The notes under the pieces were generated by a model. It had not been told where the DNA came from, did not search any database, and worked only from the letters and a program-made list of their open reading frames with translations. Both the position numbers and the translations under genes were made by a program. Of a DNA stretch of 50,385 nt, positions 33,618 to 45,362 are shown piece by piece. Numbering within the stretch: the stretch's first letter is position 1; every line of letters begins with the position of its first letter. Origin of the DNA: Gnetum montanum (Eukaryota; Streptophyta; Gnetopsida; Gnetales; Gnetaceae); assembly GCA_015680685.1 (NCBI GenBank), contig MNCI01023415.1, forward strand, positions 128,267 to 178,651, read 5' to 3'.

Positions 33618-35070
33618 AGATGGGATGACAAGGAGAAAGAGATCCCCTTATCTAATCAATTTCTTGATGAATCTCTCCTTGCAGAGGCTACTAATGCATA
33701 AATGCCAAATGAACCAAAATGGTACGACACCGTCCTTACTTATCTGCTCAAGTAAGAACTACCGCAAGGGCTGGATACTGGAAAGAGACAATAATTTCTT
33801 CACCAAGTCAAGCATTTTATGGAGATCAATGGAAGTCTTTACAAAGTATGTCCCAATGGCCTAATATGCTTGTGTGTCCCTAACACAGATCAACGGCACA
33901 TTTTCCAAGATGCTCATAAAGGCCCTTATGAGGACCATTATGCTGGGAGACGCACAGCCATAAAAATCCTCATGCTAGGATAATATTGGCCAACAATCTT
34001 CATTGATGCCCACCAGTTTGTTTGCACTTGTGATCATTGTCAGAGGGATGGTGAAATGACAACTCGAATGGAGGGGCCACAATAATGGATTCAACCTCTT
34101 GAGCCATTCGATATTTTGGGCATTGACTTTATGGATCTCATCACACCTTTGTCAAATGGAAAGGCATATATAATAGTCATAGTTGACTATTACACTAAGT
34201 GGGTAGAAGTAGCAATTGTCACTAACTGTACATCCACTACTGCTACTTAGTTTGTACAACAAAATATCATAAATAGGTTTGGTGTACCTCATGCATTAAT
34301 TTCTAATAATGGAACTCATTTTATAGGTGCCACTTTCCAAAAAATTATGCAATGCTTGAGGGTTGAGCACAAACTTACAATGCCATATCACCCCCAAGCC
34401 AATGGTTAAGTTGAGATCACTAATTGGGAGATTACAAAAATTCTAACGTGCATCATTAGCAAATACTAAAGGGATTAGAGCACCAAATTAAATGATGCTC
34501 TTTAGGCCTCTCGCTCCACATGGAAGCTTCCCATAGGTTATTCTCCCTATGAGCTAGTGTATAGAAAACTACCAACACTACCCATCCAATCTAAGCTCCA
34601 TACACTCTCTACAGCCTGTGACCTTGACCTAGATCTAAGTCTAGCACAAAAAGAATGATTAATGAACCTCAACTTGCTAGATGAAAATTGGTTAATGGCA
34701 CTATCATCCAACAAAATGCATAAGGCATTCAACAAGAAACACCATGACCTCAAAATAAGGAAAGTCAAGTTTCAACTAGGAGACAAGGTTTTCTACTGGA
34801 ATCCTGCACACATACCCTAATGAACCAAATTTCAAATGTTGTGGGAAAAACCTTACATTATTGATGAGAATTTTCCATCTGGGGCCATGATTATCTATAA
34901 ACCTGACCACCTAGACAAGAAACAATTAGTCAACATCAAACAAATGAAACCTTTCCATGAGCCCAAGCCAACCAACTCAACAAACACCTTGCCAGATGGA
35001 CAACCATGCTCAATCTTTCGGATCTCCCCCTTCCAACTTAGTCATGGAAGAGATGGCCATCCATACTAAC
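33618..35070 (+). pseudogene. Element C integrase
   Basis: The N-terminal zinc domain keeps DHYAGRRTAIKIL and CTCDHCQRDGEM (about 33940-34055). In the core the first Asp is in LGIDFMDLITPL (about 34125), the second is Asn (ISNNGTHF, about 34300), and the Glu is in the VEI after a Gln-to-stop change (34407). A C-terminal segment reads LPIGYSPYELVY, then a GDKVFYWNP-type block and, at 34836-35069, WEKPYIIDENFPSG. Because the second catalytic Asp is lost here and in A but present in B, the A/C branch may share the change. Confidence 0.85.
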
Positions 35071-37070
35071 ACTTTAAATGGCTCTTTATTCTTTTATCTT
35101 TTTTGTTTTACACATTTTTGGTTTTACAAATTTTTTTTCTTTTGTTTTCATATTCTTTGTTTTACATCTTTTTGTTTTTCAGGTTATTGATCTTTTCTAA
35201 GTTTTTTTTTTACACCATCATTAGTATATTAAATATTTATTAAATGATATTTTACTTTGTTTTATATTTTCTTGTGGTTGGTGTGTTTCTCTACTCTTTT
35301 TGTTAATAAGGTGTTAGGTACAATGGTAATGTGCTACTCAATGATGGTATGTTTCATTTGTAATTTGACTGTTAATGTCTAGTTTCTGACTCTGAATTTT
35401 ATTACTGACAACTAGGACATGGTCTCTTTTCATGTAATAGGCAGTGGGTCCACATCCTCCGCCCATCCACATACTCTATGGTTTTTCTTGTTTTGGAAAT
35501 GTGTAGTCCCTTTTTCATTAATGCAGCCTTAATAAATTGATGACTTGTGTAGTTTCCAAAATTGGGAAGGAATCAAAGGGTTGGATAGGATGTGGGTTCA
35601 AAGGGATGTGGTATTCTTTGTGCTTTTTGGTTTTCCTGTGTGCAGGAGTGTTCTCATGAGCTTTTCACCATTCTGTGTCATTCCATAACAGGAAGTTGAA
35701 TAAGTCCTTGCATGGTGTGGTTCTCATCAAAAAACAAAAAAAAAAGAGGATTCAAAGCACACCCCTTGGAAAAAATAAATGGAAAAACGCATGGGTCTTT
35801 GCATGGTATGGTTTCCATTCAATAATAATAATAATAATATGGGAATTCAAAGAACACCTCTTAGACCAAATAAAAGGGCTACATGTACTAGTTATGGGAC
35901 TTGTCTTGTTCCCTCTAACTAAAGCCCTTTCTTATTTCCTACTTTCTCTCCAATTTGGAATGGTGGTTGTTTTGTGGGAGCATTCTTGTATCTCAAGGAA
36001 TGTACTAGCCTTAAAATGTCGATGCAAAGTCACTGAAAGTGGTTGGTTTTGGTCTAGACTAAGGATGAATGCTACTGAGTCATTTAATCATGAACTCCAC
36101 AAGGGACTTCATGTAACCATAATGAGGAACTCCATTCCATTTTCTCTCTCATCCATCTATGCTTTTCATGCCTTACCTCACTACCAGGTTCATGTTTTGA
36201 TTCAATGTTCTAGTTTGATGTGTCAAGTTTCTCAATTAGTTACTTATAGGTTTTTGTACTTAACTTTCCATAACCATTAATCATCCATGGTGCTCACAAA
36301 CTCCTTGGTTTGAAGTTATGCAAGGGCATAAAAGGCCTGTGCCTACTTTGGGGAGGACCCACTTGCATATCTTTTGGTTTGGTTAAGTTAAGTTCTTTAA
36401 CCTTAGACATTTTTACAATCGAATTCTTTTTATTTACCCCATCAATGCCATCCAATTGTATGCATCTTCACAACTATTTTTAGTGAATTCCTTCTCTTTA
36501 TTTTTGTGAATTTCTATACCCTCTTTCTAGTATTCCTTGTGTTAAGCTTTTTCTGAATTTTATAGATCACTTATCTTACTTAACCCATTCATCAGTCTTT
36601 CCACTACAATTATCAAGCAACCAATCTATCACAATCACAACTTGGCTAGATAAAATCACTAACAAAACAAGGTATTCAGCTGCTATATGTTACACTTTAT
36701 ATACTAATCCTTGATTTTGTTGTGATTGCAGTGGAAGGTATGGACTGGAAGTGAGATTATTTTCACCAAGGAGGATGCAACAATATCACTCACAGGAGAT
36801 TGTTGATGACCACTCGATCTCTTCTACCTCTACCCCATTCTTTTGTTATCAAGACGAGTTGGATGTCCTTTGGATCTAAGGGTGTTCCTTCCTGTTATCA
36901 TGAACACCCAATTTTATACACAATTATAATGTTGTATGCTCATGAACTTCTATATTTTTCTATTTCCTCAATGTCATTCTGCATGTCAAGTCAAACATTC
37001 CATCCCTCATAATATATTTTGTAAGGGACTTGTTCCTCTTCTTCTGTACTCAAGGACGAGTTTTCATTCA
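35071..37070 (+). other. Element C 3' tail between integrase and polypurine tract
   Basis: 2 kb, mostly shared with element A (1675-3670, reversed). It holds a doubled unit (35708-35863) and an uninterrupted 201-codon frame at 35675-36280 of uncertain meaning (see findings). No envelope-like motif, signal peptide or coiled coil could be assigned. Confidence 0.65.
35708..35863. repeat. Doubled unit with simple-sequence cores in element C
   Basis: Copies at 35708-35769 and 35799-35863 share TTGCATGGT-TGGTT at the start and GATTCAAAGCACACC (AATTCAAAGAACACC) at the end. Their cores are A-rich in the first and an ATA trinucleotide run in the second. Confidence 0.8.
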
Positions 37071-37082
37071 GTTGTGGGGGTA
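37071..37082 (+). other. Polypurine tract of element C
   Basis: GTTGTGGGGGTA immediately precedes the TGATGA start of the 3' LTR. It is the plus-strand primer site. Confidence 0.8.
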
Positions 37083-37921
37083 TGATGAATCATGCTTTTC
37101 ATATGCTTCAATATCAAAGCAACTACATATCAAGTACACGATATCGTGGCACCAAATGCAATATCGTGCATGCGATATCATTGGGTTACTCTCGGGTCTA
37201 TAAATACAGCCCCCGAGCACATGATTCAGGGAGTTTTTGGCAATCAAGTAGCAAAACTCTTCCAGTTTGTTTATTTGAGAGTTAGAATATTTTCCAAGTG
37301 TCTACAGTAGGAGGTTTAAGTGTGATCGGATCTTTATTCAAACATTGATGTACCTGAACACACCATTATGATTGGCAACAAAGACAAGCTCTTGGATTCA
37401 TCCTTGCAGCACGTGAGACTTTCTTTCTTATACATTTATATATTGTGATTTCATGCAATTTACATTAATGTTATTCATGCATCAATTAATTTTGATTAAT
37501 TAAACAACTCATTAAAATACACAAGCACGACCCCTTCGAACATACATGTGACACTTGGTAGCTCAAAAACAGTTAGTATTTGACAATCCAACAGTGTTTA
37601 CACAAAGTTCAGAATGTGTCCGGGATTGTGTTAGGCTAGAATAGACCATAATTTACTTAGCACTCGATTACTCTCACTTTCATTCTTGTTCTAGGCAAGT
37701 AAATTGATAAAACAAAAAATAATAAAAATCTTACACCTCAATCTCACTTAATCATACAATTGCATTTCACAAGTGGGACTAGGAAGACAACAAATAGACA
37801 ACACACATGCATTGTTTAGCTCTAGCATACTTGGTAATTAAAGTTTGCAAAATTCGACCAGATCGCATGTGAACGCCTGTGATTTGTATGATTCGGCATA
37901 GGGGTACCTCATCGCTCATTA
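37083..37921 (+). repeat. Element C 3' LTR
   Basis: 839 bp, starting TGATGAATCA and ending CTCATTA; the terminal CA has become TA. It is followed at once by GGCAT. Confidence 0.93.
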
Positions 37922-37926
37922 GGCAT
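37922..37926. repeat. Target site duplication GGCAT, right copy
   Basis: Identical to 27819-27823. Element B resumes directly after it, collinear with element A at about 8030. Confidence 0.9.
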
Positions 37927-39790
37927 ATATCTTAAACTCTTTTAAGTGTAACAAAATTGGGTAACAACCCTTTGAATTATCATATTAGCATATGTCACAC
38001 ACTTCATTCTCTCAATTAGAATCTACAACCCCTTCTATTGCTGCAACTTTATCCTTTTGATGGTAATAGTCCTTTTTTGTATCCTTTTTCCTCCTTTTAT
38101 CCCTATCCTTAGATCTTCCTTTATTCTATTTTCTCTTCCACAATCTTTAGGACTGCTGAAAACTTATCATTGAGAGAGTCCCACATCTTGTTTACCTTGG
38201 CTAAAATTTCAATAATAGATTTTTGTATCAACAAAGTGTTCTTCTATATGACCTCCTCCAATAGTGGTTCCTCCTCAGGTTCACAAAGACATATCTCTTT
38301 TTTGTGAATGGAGAGATATTCATTGTACTCCTTGGCACTTTCTCTTTTCTTTAACTCTCTTTCTTCCTTTATTACCTTATCAATGAGTTTTTGAATATAA
38401 TGAGCCTTCATTTCTGATAGTCTCCCTTTGACATAGACCCCAAGAGTTTCCCTGCTTTTATTTTTAAGTCTAGCTATGATGTGGTAGAGTTACTTCCATT
38501 GAGAGAAACCATGGCTTGGACATTGGTGTAGCAAAAAATAGTATCTTCTCATGGCTACATCAAGGAATTTATGGTTATCATGTTTCTATCCTTGAATTTA
38601 TTTTCTTAAGTTAGAGACTTTGAAGTATGTTTAGTATTTATCATTAAACAACTCTAATGTTGTACTCCATCTACGAATAGATTCTAGCTTCAAAAACCAG
38701 TACCAACTTTCAACTTCCTTTATAAGCATTCTAGGGAACAGCTTAAGCTTCTACTAGTTAGCTTTAATGTTTTGGAAGACATAGCATCATGAAAGGCTTG
38801 TGAATGGTGTTGCAAATCAACATTGTAGCCTCCCCCGATTTTAGGGATATTGTTCATATCAAGTTATTTGATCCAACTATCCCTCTAATGCCTAGTGGGA
38901 ATGTGAACTTCCTCACATATGGTGATCCTGCACCTTGTAGTAAGCAACAGTTCATCATAGGCATTTCATTTATCATGATCATGTCTCCTATGGTGTGGCC
39001 TACTACACCTTCTTTCTTAATACGGTCCTTCTACTTATTGCTCTTATCTACTTTCCTTTCTCCCATCCCTACCTTATTTTTTATCATTTTTCCTTCAATC
39101 TTGATCATGTTATCCCTTGTCAAAGCTAGACAATAAGGAAGATGGTAAGGATTGGGAGCTACAAGAGTTTTGTCGACTTGCTCTCCTTCTCTAGTTCGTT
39201 GGTTGTTCTCTTGCTTAGTGCTAGAAGACCTTAGCTTTGAGCTCCCCTTGGTCCTGGGCCTAGCTCTCCCCTTGCCTTGATTGCTTACCAAGGTTGAACA
39301 TAACCATTGGTAGGTCATGTTGTCTTTGCCAAAGGGAGAAGAATCTTGGCATTAAGATTCACCTGATAAAACTTGGTATCCTCCTTTTTTAACTATGATG
39401 TCATTATGATCAAAACTCTTTTGCCCTTAGATGTTTCATAGCAAGCCTCTATAAGTTTGTCTTTTCAAAGTTGAACCTTCATAGGTTAATAATCTTTAGA
39501 GAGATGATCTATCACTTGGTGCTTTAAGGGCACTACATCAAAACCCAACTTTATCAATGTTGACATGAACATTGATGGAATATCATGATCAAGTACTTGC
39601 TCATCTTGGTAAAGGATGAAAGTGAAGTCAAGATAGTAAGAAATTAGATGCATGTAGACCACTTTGAGTTGTTAGGGTACTTTATCCGAGTTCTTATTTG
39701 ATCTACCATAAGGTCCTTTAGTATCATCTACAAGTGTAGAATCAACCTTGCAAGAAGAAATCTTTTAGTTTGTTTTTTTTAAGTATATCT
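37927..39790 (-). pseudogene. Element B gag (right of the C insertion)
   Basis: Minus-strand blocks follow those of the C gag: KVVYMHLISYYLDFTFILYQ near 39650 matches the N-terminal block of C; a Lys/Arg/Gly/Ser-rich part lies at 39318-39031; NNIPKIGGGYNVDLQHHSQA near 38860 matches the start of the capsid-like domain. A charged, helical part follows down to 38100. Stops and frameshifts are frequent. No start codon could be fixed. Confidence 0.72.
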
Positions 39791-39897
39791 TAAATAAAAT
39801 AAAATATTATTATTTTTCATATATTGGTTTGTTACATTCCTATAATGATCTTTATATAATTTAATGATCTAAAACACTTAGCACATACTGCATTCCT

Positions 39898-39915
39898 CCT
39901 CGACAATAATGCCAA
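39898..39915 (-). other. Primer-binding site of element B (tRNA-Asp)
   Basis: On the minus strand this reads TGGCATTATTGTCGAGGA (39914-39897 within one base), a decayed complement of tRNA-Asp, next to the LTR. Confidence 0.65.
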
Positions 39916-40372
39916 TGATAAGCAACAAGTATTCCCTATACCAAACCATACAAATCATATGTACATACCATCTCATCAAATTCTGTGAAACGTCTAGCTA
40001 AAAATATCACAAATAATTAAGCATAATGTTAATCACTATCTTCCTAATCATCACTTATGCTTAGCTAAATTGATATGGTTAAGTGTGACTAAGGCATAAG
40101 AAGTTTTTATTTTTATTATTTTTTATTATGAAAATATTGAGACAATAAAGTGATTAAAAGATAAAGTTTTAATTATCTACCTAAAGGTAATCTAAGCTAT
40201 CCTAAGCATAAAGTATCCATTCCCACTTTCCATGCCTAACTTATATTAACGTTGTTGATTTATCAAGTGTCTACCACTAAGTGTACCAAATATCCATTAC
40301 TGGGATTACCAAAGGTTAATATATTATGCTCGAAGTGGTCGTACTCATGCTATTATGAAATAAAACATGACT
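39916..40372 (-). repeat. Element B 5' LTR, truncated
   Basis: It matches the first part of the left LTR (from 18050) and stops after AAATAAAACAT at about 40372. The U3 half, promoter and outer target duplication are missing, so this end was deleted. Confidence 0.8.
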
Positions 40373-40506
40373 ATAATGGTTGAGCTTAAGCATGGTGCAA
40401 AGGTTTGGGGAAAATAGAATGGATTGGCCCTACTATGGAACTAAAGCAATACAATAAAGCAATACAATAGAATGGCTTGTCCATACTTGAGAAATATATA
40501 TGCAGC

Positions 40507-40722
40507 TCACAAGTAACTGCTAGAAAAATTCATAAAGCTAGCACAAGTAAAAGATGCACCGGGTATTGGATATTGAAGCTGAACACATGCTGTAGAAGAA
40601 ACATCTATTGAAAAGCCCTTCACCTTGGTACAACTCGAAAAAGGCTCTAATGTTGCGTTTAGTGACGTATTAGAAAAGCGAAGTTCTGTGAATAGATCAT
40701 TCACAATTGCTTCCAAAATTTC
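40507..40722 (-). CDS. Weak exon-like ORF, family unknown
   Basis: A minus-strand frame of about 70 codons ends at a TGA at 40507-40509 and reads ILEAIVNDLFTELRF then SIDVSSTACVQLQYPIPG. It is directly preceded by an acceptor-like TAATAGTTGCAG. A second protein-like block upstream (KSLWNIFYHVVNRPVKSVDV, about 40900-40830) lies in another phase. It could be the last exon of a small host gene whose body runs to about 41450, but no start, donor or homologue could be settled. Confidence 0.25.
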   Translation of the reverse strand, partial: EILEAIVNDLFTELRFSNTSLNATLEPFSSCTKVKGFSIDVSSTACVQLQYPIPGASFTCASFMNFSSSYL

Positions 40723-42060
40723 TGCAACTATTACATTATCTTCAATGTGAGACCGACGAAACTAATGTTGCCTACTTCAAGCAAGGCACAAGGCTAGAAA
40801 GCAGAATCAGGATGTTCTCCGTAAAACCCCATGAAGTTAAACGCAACATCCACACTTTTCACCGGCCTGTTTACAACATGATAAAAGATATTCCAAAGAC
40901 TTTTCCCGAGATTAAACAAGACTTTCACAGATCAGAGAACATAAATCGTCACACATTGTTTTAAAACAATGCTAATTCAACAAACTCTTCCTAATCATCC
41001 CCGCTCTACTGATAAATTGGAAATAACAATTACATTATATGAGTGACAGTATACCTGATAAATTAGAAGTAACAATTACATTATATGAGGGGCAGTTGTT
41101 TATTTTATTTTTTTTTTAAGCAGGAGCCCTAAATTATAAGGTCGGCTAAGAAAATTGGAGAATCCGCAACTAATGGTGGAACAAAGAATAACATTTATAA
41201 CTGTGTTATACAAAAATTAAATGTATCATATCCGCACCTGGAATGCACAGCCGATATAGGAACAATGAAAACACCAACAATCAACACCTAACTAAATCAG
41301 GCTGCAAACCAGAGCGAAGATCCAAGAAACCAGCAGCAAATTCGCCAAATCAAACTGTAAACGGAAGAGCCAACAGAAAAGAAACCTGCTCCAGATGCGC
41401 GAATTCAATCAAAAAAATGTGCCAAAAACCACTACAAGCCAAGTATTAATGTCGGATATATGGTTCCATCACATGGCATTGGAGTAAATCACACATGACC
41501 ATGCCATTCCATAAGATGTCTTACAGCTAAGACACCCGTAGGCTTTTTACAGCCTGCTAACTACGCGTTTAACCTCTGCCCCTGATCATGCTTGTAATAT
41601 AGAAAAATTCAGTGAGCTCAGAAATCCATGACATGCTGCGTGTGTTTTTGAAGATAAGATGTTTGTGCCCAATCCTAAAAAATATTTTTCCCCATCGGCA
41701 GTTCCTTACGACAGTGAATCTCAACGGTAACAGAGGTTTATTAAAAAAGACTGCTGAAACTGACAATTTCTGGTAGCTCTTAATCGTTGCAGTGATAATC
41801 ACTTTCAGTGGTGTTTTACTCACATTTGGCAGGCTGCCTGTATTCCTTATCCCTTAGAATATTAATTTTAAAGGCCTATTTAATCCTCAGGTGTTGGCTA
41901 TCTTCCGGAAAAGTTACCCGTCCACAATATGGGCTCATTACAGCTTATCAAAAACAAAGCAGATAGCAACTTTATGGGCATCATCACAAATGGACTTTTA
42001 TGGCAGTTTTTTTCCTGCCCTCCCGGATTCATTACATCGATGATTTCTCATGTACGGTAT

Positions 42061-42088
42061 GGCTTCAGCAAAACATCCGAGCATGCAA
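42061..42088. repeat. 28-bp repeat, copy 1
   Basis: An exact 28-base match to 45039-45066, containing AAAACATCCGAGCATGCAA. A looser third copy lies at about 45099-45122. Confidence 0.85.
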
Positions 42089-42462
42089 ACAAAAGAAACT
42101 ACACAGGCGTGGCCGTATTTGCATTGATATCGCCTCTTTTTTTCTGCCCACAATCTCTATCATGATATCAATGCTAATAGCCAGGCACTGTAACTTCATC
42201 AAGCATGCTTTGTAATAATCACATGGCAATTGTAAACGGAGAACATTGTTGACTAGTGTCATTCCGTTACCGCACACCCGAAGTCTCAAGAATCACCAAA
42301 AGGACACAAAGGCACGCTCAAGGGTGGACTATGCTTTAACAGTAACCTGCACCACATCAAGAATGCCTGGCACAAGAAAGTTCAAAAGTTAGTAGCATAG
42401 TAAGTACGCCATGTGTAATGACATCAGCAACATTAACTATTGCCCTAAACACTTACTTTGAA

Positions 42463-42658
42463 GAGTAGGGGGGATGCTCCCACCAAAAGCCTTACCTCTA
42501 TGTACCCTTACAATGCAGTACACAAGGAATCAGGGTTATACAGTTATTCAAAGATATAATACACCACAACTTGGAAGAGTAGGGGAGATAACTTGCACCA
42601 AAAGCCTTACCTCTATCTACTTACATACCCTTGCAATACAGTACACAAGGAATGAGGG
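42463..42658. repeat. Imperfect tandem duplication, period about 110 bp
   Basis: Copies at 42463-42535 and about 42572-42658 share AAAAGCCTTACCTCTAT and AGTACACAAGGAAT. Confidence 0.85.
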
Positions 42659-45038
42659 ATATGGGCTATGTAGTAGCTCAAAAATGTAACGGTTAAATTA
42701 GCATGGAACCAAAGATGGATCTCCATGCTCCTTCTGGCCCGGTTCTAGAGTGAACAGCCTTTGCACACTCCAACATTTTCACTGTCATCCCTGGACCATT
42801 TAAGATGCTGCAACCACACACAAGTGGTATAGCTTAAGCACAGATCAGCAAACATGGACTAATTAATCTTGCACAACTGAAGAATATGGAATGTGTACAG
42901 TTAGCTAGATGAAGCTTACAGAAGCAGACTTCTATAGCAAATCACAAAAGACAAATGGATCACGAAGCAGCAATTTTCTGTGCAAGCCAATTAGCTTATG
43001 TTGCATAACATTACCTTAAATGTAAAACTGTAACTTCTATTGCATGAAGACAATAGAGACCTAGATTATAAGGCTAATCACCTGGAGCCTAACTGCTGAT
43101 TTTGCTAATCCAGGCCAGCAGGATTGGTGGATAAGCAAAAGCCTAAACTCTTTAAGTAGATGCACCGAAACTCAAACCTCCACTTTCAGAAACAAACACC
43201 TTACCATAATGGTCCCTGTGAAGGCTATAAAGATCTACTGATCTAAATTCAGCTTCAGCCACACCTTTTTCATATCTCATTATGTTGAAGTATAGCCTTA
43301 AGGGATTCAACCTAAAACTGTAGGAAACAAGTGCCAAGCCTTGCCATCACCTCCTCAATACCACAGATTACCTATAGGATAAAGCAAAAAGAAAGTATTA
43401 TATATATGCGATACATAAAGTCAAATTATAGTTTCTGTTATCTAATACCTGTTTGACCTTTATAGAAGAAGCTTTGAGAAGCAACTATTTTATTGTTTAT
43501 TAAAGTTGGCTGACCATGGCGAGCATTTTAGTTAACATAAGAAGTATAAAATACGAAATCCAACTGCATGAGTTGAAGATGCAAAGAAACTAATGCACAA
43601 TTAAAGGTAAGATCACACTAGTTGACACTGATTATTCCATGTCTTGCCCCCAGCTCAAAATGTCTATAGGATCATGTTTTCGTATCTTCCCAAGCAAGGC
43701 TGAAGAATGAACTTTGAGAGACTTTCACATGCTCAAATTGTTTTAAGTGGTTCTAAAAACCATATTATTGTAACTCAACGTACACAAGGAGCTGTGGCAT
43801 AAGACCAAGGACAACCTTTGGCACAAATCATTCTGGTGAGATAGAGACAGAGTGGACGAGTGAGAGAGGTGATAGAATGCATTTCTATCGTAATGAGGTG
43901 TGTTTCAAACACAACCAATTATAACTTGAAATGTCATTTTCTTGTATCTTACAAAGCTTCAGCGTTGATTTGAGCTAATGAATTGGAAAATACAAACAAA
44001 CATGAATGCTTTGGATGCACTCATGATCTCAGAAGCCCTGTGATTGTCATTTTTACTGCATTTTTCAAGTATACTCCCCAGCGTATGTCTGTCTTGTGCA
44101 CATGCTGCACATCTTCAGTTTTAGCTAGCTTCATTGTTTATCAATCATCACCGTTTCATCGCCATGCATCACTCTAGGCTAAAGACAGTCTTTCTACAGG
44201 AAAGCAGTAGCAAAATAAGCTGTGATATATAAAGTTCATTTGGGTTAGTGTGCCTAACCTGGGGCTAGTGTATTGATTAGCAACTTAGCATCAACGGACA
44301 CTTCAATAATTGGTTACTCACCTTTACCTGGGTTAAAGTGTTAAACTATTTCCGTCAATCAACTGGATCAGCCTTGTAAACAAAGGACAGAAGATTGAGT
44401 TGTATTTTTACTTGTAACAGTTTTACATCTACCCTGCCTTTCTCATGCATTTATCTGGCTCCCATGCCTTGACATTGAGATTTGATTTTTCTTACTTCCA
44501 TTCAGATCAATTGTTCCTCAAAGTGAGGATTTGTGAAACCTTTTGTTCGCTTTCTCATAGATACTTCCTTTAGCACTAAAGATTGTACCACAAATTGCTG
44601 TGTTAAATGCGTAGTGGTGTTTGTTTTTCAGTTCTGCATTTTTGTTTTCTCTGTTGCACACAAACATCTTATTTTGTATTGCAATGATTCTTCAAGGTAA
44701 CAAAACATGTGTTCTAAAATGAAATTTCCTGTACATATAGATATCATAACTAATAACATCTCTAATAACTGTTCCAAAGAATTGTCATTAACCAGCAGAG
44801 TGTATTGAAGCAGCCGACCAACAAAGTAATGAGTTATGAGCTACAAACAAAGGTAATCACAACTTCTCAAAGAAAAGATTTAATACAAGAAAGTAATACC
44901 CAAGCTCAGAAGCAGTCCAGGTTTAGTTACATTTTTAGGTACTTCTAACGCGTCAATACACTGCAAACCCATCAGAGGTCAATGGGTCACGTATAATTTG
45001 GCCATTGCATGCTAGGATGCTTTGCTCAAGTACAGTAG

Positions 45039-45066
45039 GGCTTCAGCAAAACATCCGAGCATGCAA
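45039..45066. repeat. 28-bp repeat, copy 2
   Basis: Identical to 42061-42088, about 3 kb away. Confidence 0.85.
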
Positions 45067-45362
45067 TGACCCATTATACTTTTATGGGTCACATACAGTA
45101 TGGTGTCAATACATCCGAACATATTTTCTGGGCTATATCTTCAGGGGCCACATGTGTTCTAGACGGTTGCTAAGATTTTAGGTTCTACATGCGCCCCTTT
45201 GATAGTTGAAAATCATAATAATTTGATATTTTGAATCCAAAACAACAAAGAAAAGAAAAATCAAATTAATCGGTACAAGGTGTATATCGACTTGACACAG
45301 TAAGATTGTGAACTATAAGAAAATTAATTAAGATTTCCGTTGGAGATAATTCGAAGTCACCT

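Larger units (their letters stand above)
27824..37921 (+). mobile_element. Element C: complete-length Athila-like Ty3/gypsy retrotransposon
   Basis: A 10,098-bp element with two full LTRs, a tRNA-Asp primer site, gag, protease, RT, RNase H, integrase, a 2 kb 3' tail and a polypurine tract, all in canonical order on the plus strand. It is nested in element B with an exact 5-bp target duplication GGCAT. The LTRs differ by very roughly a tenth of positions by eye, so the insertion is old. Gag-pol has a stop about every 20-60 codons; almost all pol stops stand where Gln or Trp is expected. The second integrase Asp and an RNase H Asp are lost. Confidence 0.95.
18050..40372 (-). mobile_element. Element B: old Athila-like Ty3/gypsy, split by element C
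   Basis: The minus-strand order from the right is 5' LTR (39916-40372, truncated), tRNA-Asp primer site, gag (39790-37927), [element C], gag linker, protease, RT, RNase H, integrase, an extra degraded coding region (21490-19400), polypurine tract and 3' LTR (18050-18906). Without C it is about 12.2 kb. It is related to A and C but more diverged, and distinct in carrying the extra coding region. An LTR-like insert of about 1 kb interrupts its integrase end. It must be older than C, which landed in it. Confidence 0.85.
40723..45362. other. Low-copy-looking spacer between element B and the PPR gene
   Basis: No transposon domain and no convincing gene were found. The sequence is less AT-biased than the transposon region and keeps more CpG. 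It contains a tandem duplication (42463-42658) and a dispersed 28-bp repeat (42061 and 45039), listed separately. The part nearest 45362 is the likely 3' untranslated region of the PPR gene; no clear poly(A) signal could be chosen. Confidence 0.5.

Noticed and set aside
41243-41449. 68-codon plus-strand ORF rich in Asn, Lys and Arg
   Set aside because: Composition is low-complexity; the opposite strand looks like a T-rich leader or intron, and nothing supports coding.
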